Shown: piece by piece, positions 14,445 through 18,327 of the stretch
How positions within the stretch are numbered: position 1 is the first letter of the stretch
Layout: each line of letters opens with the position of its first letter
Assembly (NCBI GenBank): GCA_005798925.1
Contig: SYID01000120.1
Span: 1 to 18,327, forward strand
Direction of reading: 5' to 3'
DNA from: Verrucomicrobiota bacterium
GTDB taxonomy: Bacteria; Verrucomicrobiota; Verrucomicrobiia; Opitutales; UBA953
DNA length: 18,327 nucleotides
Program-made: the position numbers and the translations under genes
Notes under the pieces: model-generated
What the model was told of the DNA's origin: nothing
The model's database searches: none
What the model saw: the letters and a program-made list of their open reading frames with translations, nothing else

Positions 14445-15482
14445 ATGCGCCGTTCCGCCAACATGACACTGATCGGGGCCTTCGTGGCCGCCGGGATCGC
14501 GCTCATCGTCGCCGCCGTCATCCTTCTCGGGGCCGGGTCTTTCGGCGGTTCGCGCCCCGAGGCCATCGCGTTCTTCGAAGACTCCGTGAGCGGGCTCGAC
14601 ATCGGCGCGCCGGTGAAGTTCCGCGGCGTCACCATCGGCAAGGTCAGCCAGGTGCTGCTGCGCACCTCCGGGCAGCCGACTTCCGATTACGCCGTCCCCG
14701 TCGTCATGGAATTCACGCCGGACCTGCTGACGCGCCGCGGCCTCGACCAGGCCCTGCTCCAGAAGGAAGGCCTCGGACGATCGATCGCCCAGGGGCTGCG
14801 CGCCAAGCTGCAACAACAGTCCGTGGTGACGGGCGTGTTGTACGTCGAGCTCGACTACCTCCCTGACACCGCCTTCCGCCTGCACGACCCGCACGGCACG
14901 CTCCCCGAGATCCCGACCCAACCTTCGAATCTCGGGGCGCTGACCAAGGCGGTCTCGCAGACGCTCGACCAGCTCAGCCGGATCGACTTCGTCGCCATCA
15001 CCAAGAAGGTCGACTCGATCCTCGGCCGCATCGACGAGGGAGCCTCCAAGTTCGAGTTCGAGAAGATCAACGGCAACCTGACGCAGGCGGCGGCCAACAT
15101 CTCGAAGCTCACGGCCGACCCGGCGTTGAGCCGCGCGGTGACCGACTTCTCCGCCGCGATGCGGGGCATCGACGAGCTGGTCCGTCGCCTGAGCGGCAAG
15201 GTCGACCCGGTGGCCGAAGACCTGAAGTCGATGGCCGCCGCCGGACGCGCCGCCCTCGAACGGCTGAACGAGACCTCCGAGAACCTGCGCGCCCTCACCC
15301 AGCCTGATTCGCCCGCTCGCCGCGACCTCGACCAAGCCTTGGCCGACGTGTCCGAAGCAGCCCAGGCGATCCGCTCGCTGGCCGATTTCCTTGAGCGCAA
15401 CCCCGAGACCATCATCCAAGGCCGCGCGAAGAACCCGGTGAAGCTGCCCGCGGCCGACCCTGCGGAGAAACCCGCCCGATGA
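14445..15482 (+). CDS. mlaD: MCE-domain lipid-binding protein (MlaD-like)
   Basis: Periplasmic substrate-binding subunit anchored in the inner membrane, 345 aa. It has an N-terminal transmembrane helix (about 8-32), then the MCE domain (about 38-130) containing FEDSVSGLDIGAPVKFRGV (44-62) and IGKVSQV. A long alpha-helical tail (about 150-320) follows, with heptad-like Leu/Ala spacing and two tandem helical stretches, and a Pro/Ala-rich end. E. coli MlaD is only about 183 aa, so the tail makes this more like longer MCE proteins that form periplasmic needles or bridges. The start is two bases after the mlaF stop, and the stop overlaps the lipoprotein gene by ATGA. Confidence 0.92.
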   Translation: MRRSANMTLIGAFVAAGIALIVAAVILLGAGSFGGSRPEAIAFFEDSVSGLDIGAPVKFRGVTIGKVSQVLLRTSGQPTSDYAVPVVMEFTPDLLTRRGLDQALLQKEGLGRSIAQGLRAKLQQQSVVTGVLYVELDYLPDTAFRLHDPHGTLPEIPTQPSNLGALTKAVSQTLDQLSRIDFVAITKKVDSILGRIDEGASKFEFEKINGNLTQAAANISKLTADPALSRAVTDFSAAMRGIDELVRRLSGKVDPVAEDLKSMAAAGRAALERLNETSENLRALTQPDSPARRDLDQALADVSEAAQAIRSLADFLERNPETIIQGRAKNPVKLPAADPAEKPAR

Positions 15483-16096
15483 ACCTCCGCCTCGCCCTCT
15501 GCGCCTGCGCCGGACTTCTCAGCGGCTGCGTCTTCTTCGATCAACGCAGCGACCCGGTCGCCTTTCACCAGCTGCGCGCCCCGGCGGCCGACGCCTCCCG
15601 GACGGGACCCGCGGTCTTCGTGACCCGCGCCGAGCTGCCGGTCGCGCTCCGCCGGCCGAACGTGGTGCTCGTCGACGACCAAGGCTGGGGACAGGTCGAG
15701 GACGCCCACCGCTGGATCGCACCGCTCGACCGCGCCATCGCCGAGGCCGTCGCCCGCCACCTCACCCGCCACTCCGGCCTGCCGGGCACGACGACCCTTC
15801 CGGCCGAACCTCACCTGCGCGTCGACGTCCGCATCTCCAAGATGCACGTGCTGGCGCCCCCCGGCGCGGAGTCGGCCTTCGTCTCCGCCGGACCAGCGGC
15901 GCGCGTCGCCTTGCTGGAGACGCAGTTCCGCCTCGTGCGCGCCGACGGCAGATCCGCCGCCTTCACGAGCGCCCAGCGCGCCGAGATGCCCGATCTCAGC
16001 GTCGAAAGCTATGTCCGCGCCCAGTCGGCGAACCTCGCCAAAGCCTGCGAGGCCTTCGCCCGCCGGGAGAACCTCGCCGACCTTTCGCGCCCATGA
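15479..16096 (+). CDS. ABC-type transport auxiliary lipoprotein (PqiC-like)
   Basis: Predicted lipoprotein of 205 aa. Residues 1-17 form a lipoprotein signal ending in the lipobox LSGC, with Cys17 as lipidation site. The residue after Cys is Val, not Asp, so by the E. coli rule it would go to the outer membrane. The body has the layout of the PqiC/ABC_trans_aux family: an early FHQLRAP strand (yxL-like), a central ALRRPNVVLVDDQGWGQVEDAHRWIAPLDRAI with the conserved aromatic W.-like segment, and a late LRVDVRISKMHV strand. In this context it probably links the MCE protein to the outer membrane, taking the role of MlaA/MlaC, neither of which is seen here. It overlaps both neighbours by ATGA. 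Confidence 0.82.
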   Translation: MNLRLALCACAGLLSGCVFFDQRSDPVAFHQLRAPAADASRTGPAVFVTRAELPVALRRPNVVLVDDQGWGQVEDAHRWIAPLDRAIAEAVARHLTRHSGLPGTTTLPAEPHLRVDVRISKMHVLAPPGAESAFVSAGPAARVALLETQFRLVRADGRSAAFTSAQRAEMPDLSVESYVRAQSANLAKACEAFARRENLADLSRP

Positions 16097-16572
16097 CCCA
16101 TCCTTCCGCCCCTCGACCCAACGGCTTCTCGGAAGCCACCGGCGAAATCTGCTACGACCTGCCCTCGTCGTACATCCCGCACCCGGCGACGGGCCTGCTG
16201 CACCTGCCTCGTTTCCTCGGCAAGATCCGCAAGCACCTCAAGGGCGAGCTGCCCAAGTCCTACCAACGCAACTTCTGCAAAGGCTTCGACCGCTTCCTCT
16301 GCCTGCACCTCGGCGTCGACCCCGAGCAGGTGATCGCCTGCGTGCGCGAGACCGATGCCGACGACGACGCCGCGCTCGACGCGCGCCTCAAGGCCATCTT
16401 CCCCCCCGACCTGCGGGTCCACGTCTGGAACCGCGAACTGGTCCAGAAAGGCATGAGCGAGATGGGCCGCGAAGCCCTGAACGAGGCCAAGCGCAAGATG
16501 GGCGCCCAGGACCGCGCCGACATCATCTCCTTCGCGGACATGATCGACTTCGACGAGGGACGCATTTCGTGA
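16093..16572 (+). CDS. DUF5069 domain protein
   Basis: Small cytoplasmic protein of 159 aa without signal peptide or membrane helix. The sequence YDLPSSY...HLPRFLGKIRKHLKGELP followed by CKGFDRFLCLHLGVD and the final helical part fits my memory of DUF5069, which is found in Verrucomicrobia, Planctomycetes and Cyanobacteria; its function is unknown. The start overlaps the lipoprotein stop (ATGA) and the end overlaps the next gene (GTGA), so it is firmly inside the Mla operon. A role with the neighbouring RNA-methylase-like gene is as likely as one in lipid transport. Confidence 0.75.
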   Translation: MTHPSAPRPNGFSEATGEICYDLPSSYIPHPATGLLHLPRFLGKIRKHLKGELPKSYQRNFCKGFDRFLCLHLGVDPEQVIACVRETDADDDAALDARLKAIFPPDLRVHVWNRELVQKGMSEMGREALNEAKRKMGAQDRADIISFADMIDFDEGRIS

Positions 16573-17396
16573 ACCAACCTGACCCCCACCCCCACCGCCT
16601 GGTCATCCGGGGCATCGCCGCGCTGCTCGCGTGCCTCAGGCATCATCCCAAGGCGCTCCGGGAGGTCGTCGCCACGGCGGCCTTCGCCCCGCGGCTGGCC
16701 GAACATGACGCGACCTTCGCCGAACTCGGCGTCAAGACCCGCGTCGTCGGCCCGCTCGAGCTCGCGCAGACCGCGGAAGGTCCGTGCGACGACGTCTGCG
16801 CCCTCACCATGCGCCCGGATCTCGGCCTGGCCCGCATCGCGGACTTCGCCGAGTGGCGGGAGTCCAAGGAAAGCATCGTGATCGCCGACGGCGTGACCGA
16901 CGCCGCCGACCTGGCGGCGATCGCCCGCGGCATGGCGGCGTTCGGCCTCAAGCGCCTGTTGCTCTCGGGCGGCACCGAGAAGCTGTCGTTCCACCCCGAG
17001 GCCTGGCACCTCTCCCGCGGCGCGATGGAGCAGCTGCGCCTCATGCGAGCCGCCGCTCTCGGAGGACTGCTCAAACTCGTCGAAGACCGTTGTTGCGTCG
17101 TCGCGCTTTCACCCGAGATGGGCCGGAAGATCGACCTCGCCGTCCCGGTGCGCGTGCCGGCACGGCACCTCGCCCTGCTGATCCCCGGCGGCCGCCTCGA
17201 CCCGGATATCCAGCCACGGGTCGAACACTGCTACCGCTTCCCCGGCTTGGTCGGTCAGCCGCCCCTCAGCCTCTCGGAAATCGCCCCCCTGGCGCTCGCC
17301 TGGTTCGCCTCCGCGCCCCAACCCCGCGCCGACGGCTTCCTCGCCCGCAAAAGGGCTCGCCATGCCAAGGACAAGGGCTCCAATCCCCAGAGCTGA
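16569..17396 (+). CDS. Divergent SpoU/TrmH-family RNA methyltransferase-like protein
   Basis: Predicted cytoplasmic protein of 275 aa with the layout of 2'-O-ribose RNA methyltransferases. The N-terminal substrate-binding part (RLVIRGIAALLACLRHHPKA, 10-29) resembles the G.xAVxEAL domain of TrmH/RlmB. A SPOUT domain from about 103 follows, with motif 1 IADGVTDAADLAAIARG (105-121, keeping Arg120 but losing the usual Asn). Motifs 2 and 3 are badly altered: LLIPGGRLDPDI (203-214) lacks the conserved Glu of GxExxG, and FPGLVGQPPLSLSEIA (224-239) lacks the Asn of SLNVS. The C-terminus is Lys/Arg-rich (KRARHAKDKG). GTG 16569 overlaps the DUF5069 stop; no nearer ATG keeps the N-terminal domain. It may have another activity or be RNA-binding only. 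Confidence 0.68.
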   Translation: MNQPDPHPHRLVIRGIAALLACLRHHPKALREVVATAAFAPRLAEHDATFAELGVKTRVVGPLELAQTAEGPCDDVCALTMRPDLGLARIADFAEWRESKESIVIADGVTDAADLAAIARGMAAFGLKRLLLSGGTEKLSFHPEAWHLSRGAMEQLRLMRAAALGGLLKLVEDRCCVVALSPEMGRKIDLAVPVRVPARHLALLIPGGRLDPDIQPRVEHCYRFPGLVGQPPLSLSEIAPLALAWFASAPQPRADGFLARKRARHAKDKGSNPQS

Positions 17397-17401
17397 CCTC
17401 C

Positions 17402-18238
17402 ATGTCCCAACCACCTCCCGGCAAAGGCGAGAGCGTCCTCTCCCTCCAGAACATCAGCCGCACTTTCTTCACGGCTCTCCAACGACAGCACGACATGCTG
17501 GCCTTCAGCATCGCCGGCCTCCACACCGCCGACCCCAAGGCCTATGAGCACTTCTCGACGATGTCGCGCGTCATGCCCGTGCCTCAGGCGCATCTCCCGC
17601 CCGAGCAGATGCTGGCGTACGCCCGCGGCCTCATGATGCGCACGACCATCAATGACCTGCTGACGCTCTCGGCCGAATGCATGTCCCAGTGCTTCCTGCT
17701 CTGTCTTTTCATCCGCGAACAGGGCAAGAACCCCCGCCGCGATCCGCTCGTCGAGAAGATCATCGGCGAGAAGCACCAGGCGTTCCTGAAGATGTCCCTG
17801 CAGGACCGCTTCACCGCGCTGGAACAAGAATTCGGCATCGTCTGCGAACTGGAGGACGGCATCTTCAGCCTCGCCGCCGCCCTCCGCGTGCTCGCCCGCG
17901 GCGGATTGGTGACCAACGACGACATCACCCCCGACGGGGACCTGACGCTGGAATTCAAATCGATGAAGGACGTCGAAGTCGCCGCCGCGCCGGCCGGCGA
18001 AGACGGTCCCACGGCGGAACCTCCCCCGGGCCTGACCCGCAACCCCCTGCCCGGCGAGGGCCGGCCCAAGACCGTCCCCCGCCTTTCCGACACGACCCGC
18101 ACCTTCAAGCCCGGCGAGATGCTCGGCCTGACCGACGCCGAACTCCTCGGCCTGAACATCACCGTGTCGAAGTTCGTCGACGGCCTCCTGCGTTCGGTCG
18201 ATCACTTCGGTCGCGCCCAGCTCGGCGAAGGCGCCTAA
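17402..18238 (+). CDS. Hypothetical protein
   Basis: A protein of 278 aa that I do not recognise. It has no signal peptide or clear membrane helix. Residues 10-180 are mostly helical in character, with a Met/Cys-rich patch AECMSQCFLLCLFIREQGKN (around 90-109) and amphipathic segments LVEKIIGEKHQAFLKMSLQD. Residues ~190-225 are a Pro/Gly/Ala-rich linker, and the last ~45 residues (GLTDAELLGLNITVSKFVDGLLRSV) form a separate short helical module. It begins five bases after the TrmH-like stop and ends three bases before the next start, so it is a true gene of the same operon. The coding frame is supported by start and stop placement and gapless packing. Function unknown. Confidence 0.7.
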   Translation: MSQPPPGKGESVLSLQNISRTFFTALQRQHDMLAFSIAGLHTADPKAYEHFSTMSRVMPVPQAHLPPEQMLAYARGLMMRTTINDLLTLSAECMSQCFLLCLFIREQGKNPRRDPLVEKIIGEKHQAFLKMSLQDRFTALEQEFGIVCELEDGIFSLAAALRVLARGGLVTNDDITPDGDLTLEFKSMKDVEVAAAPAGEDGPTAEPPPGLTRNPLPGEGRPKTVPRLSDTTRTFKPGEMLGLTDAELLGLNITVSKFVDGLLRSVDHFGRAQLGEGA

Positions 18239-18241
18239 GCC

Positions 18242-18327
18242 ATGAAGGAGACCGCGACGATCCCCCGGCGCGCGTGGCTCTGGGTCTTCGCGGCTTACCT
18301 GTTCCAATCGATTCCCGCCGCGGTCCG
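18242..18327 (+). CDS. N-terminus of a probable MFS-type membrane transporter (partial)
   Basis: Runs off the window end after 28 codons. The start is ATG 18242, three bases after the TAA of the previous gene. After a short basic leader (MKETATIPRR) comes a hydrophobic first helix, AWLWVFAAYLFQSIPAAV. The aromatic-rich helix with YLFQSIP recalls the first helix of AmpG-like major facilitator transporters (LYFxQGLP). The assignment is a guess from one helix; a different membrane protein is possible. Confidence 0.5.
   Translation, partial: MKETATIPRRAWLWVFAAYLFQSIPAAV

Noticed and set aside
1..18327. Search by eye for CRISPR repeats, transposase genes, inverted terminal repeats, tRNAs and riboswitches
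   Set aside because: No regularly spaced repeats, transposase motifs, tRNA cloverleaf or long structured leader was seen; intergenic space is almost absent after base 322.

Overview
The window is about two-thirds G+C, very densely coded, and comes from a diderm (Gram-negative-type) bacterium: it carries an outer-membrane lipid A 3-O-deacylase (LpxR family), an Mla/MCE lipid transporter and a lipoprotein with a lipobox. The gene content (a DUF5069 protein, an MlaE with an N-terminal STAS-like domain, a HexNAc kinase beside an NTP-transferase-type nucleotidyltransferase, weak or absent Shine-Dalgarno sites) fits Verrucomicrobiota, possibly Opitutae. That is an inference from style and content, not a search result. 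No insertion sequence, integrase, CRISPR array or tRNA was seen.

Layout. Bases 1-256 hold the end of an upstream gene, a strong rho-independent terminator, and a small SRP (4.5S) RNA gene on the minus strand. From 323 to 8966 runs one tightly packed plus-strand block: valS, a GlcN-6-P deaminase, an atypical ROK-family kinase, a PIG-L deacetylase, a sugar nucleotidyltransferase, a NahK-type N-acetylhexosamine 1-kinase and a WbpP-like UDP-HexNAc 4-epimerase. Gaps are 1-5 bases or ATGA overlaps. From 12501 down to 8956 runs a minus-strand block: lpxR, a short Ppx/GppA phosphatase, a CX5C SCO-type protein with a preceding small domain, and a membrane-anchored protein with two HxHP motifs. The last gene of this block overlaps the end of the epimerase gene by 11 bases. 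From 12593 to the window end runs a second plus-strand block: mlaE, mlaF, mlaD, an ABC-auxiliary lipoprotein, DUF5069, a degenerate SpoU/TrmH-like protein, an unrecognised 278-aa protein, and the first 28 codons of a probable membrane transporter.

How the parts may work together. The six genes after valS look like a cytoplasmic amino-sugar module with two arms. In the first arm, NahK, the nucleotidyltransferase and the 4-epimerase would turn free GlcNAc/GalNAc into UDP-HexNAc. In the second, the PIG-L deacetylase, the ROK kinase and the deaminase would turn an N-acetylated amino sugar into fructose-6-phosphate. This resembles the bifidobacterial lacto-N-biose/galacto-N-biose pathway, but the HIT-type uridylyltransferase is replaced by a pyrophosphorylase-fold enzyme and there is no phosphorylase. 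The two divergent blocks sharing the 91-base region 12502-12592 both begin with outer-membrane lipid functions (LpxR on one side, Mla on the other).

The most interesting items are the two-armed amino-sugar cluster, the ROK-like protein with a long N-terminal extension and a lost zinc site, the CX5C SCO and double-HxHP pair, the TrmH-like protein with degraded motifs, and the unknown protein at 17402-18238.
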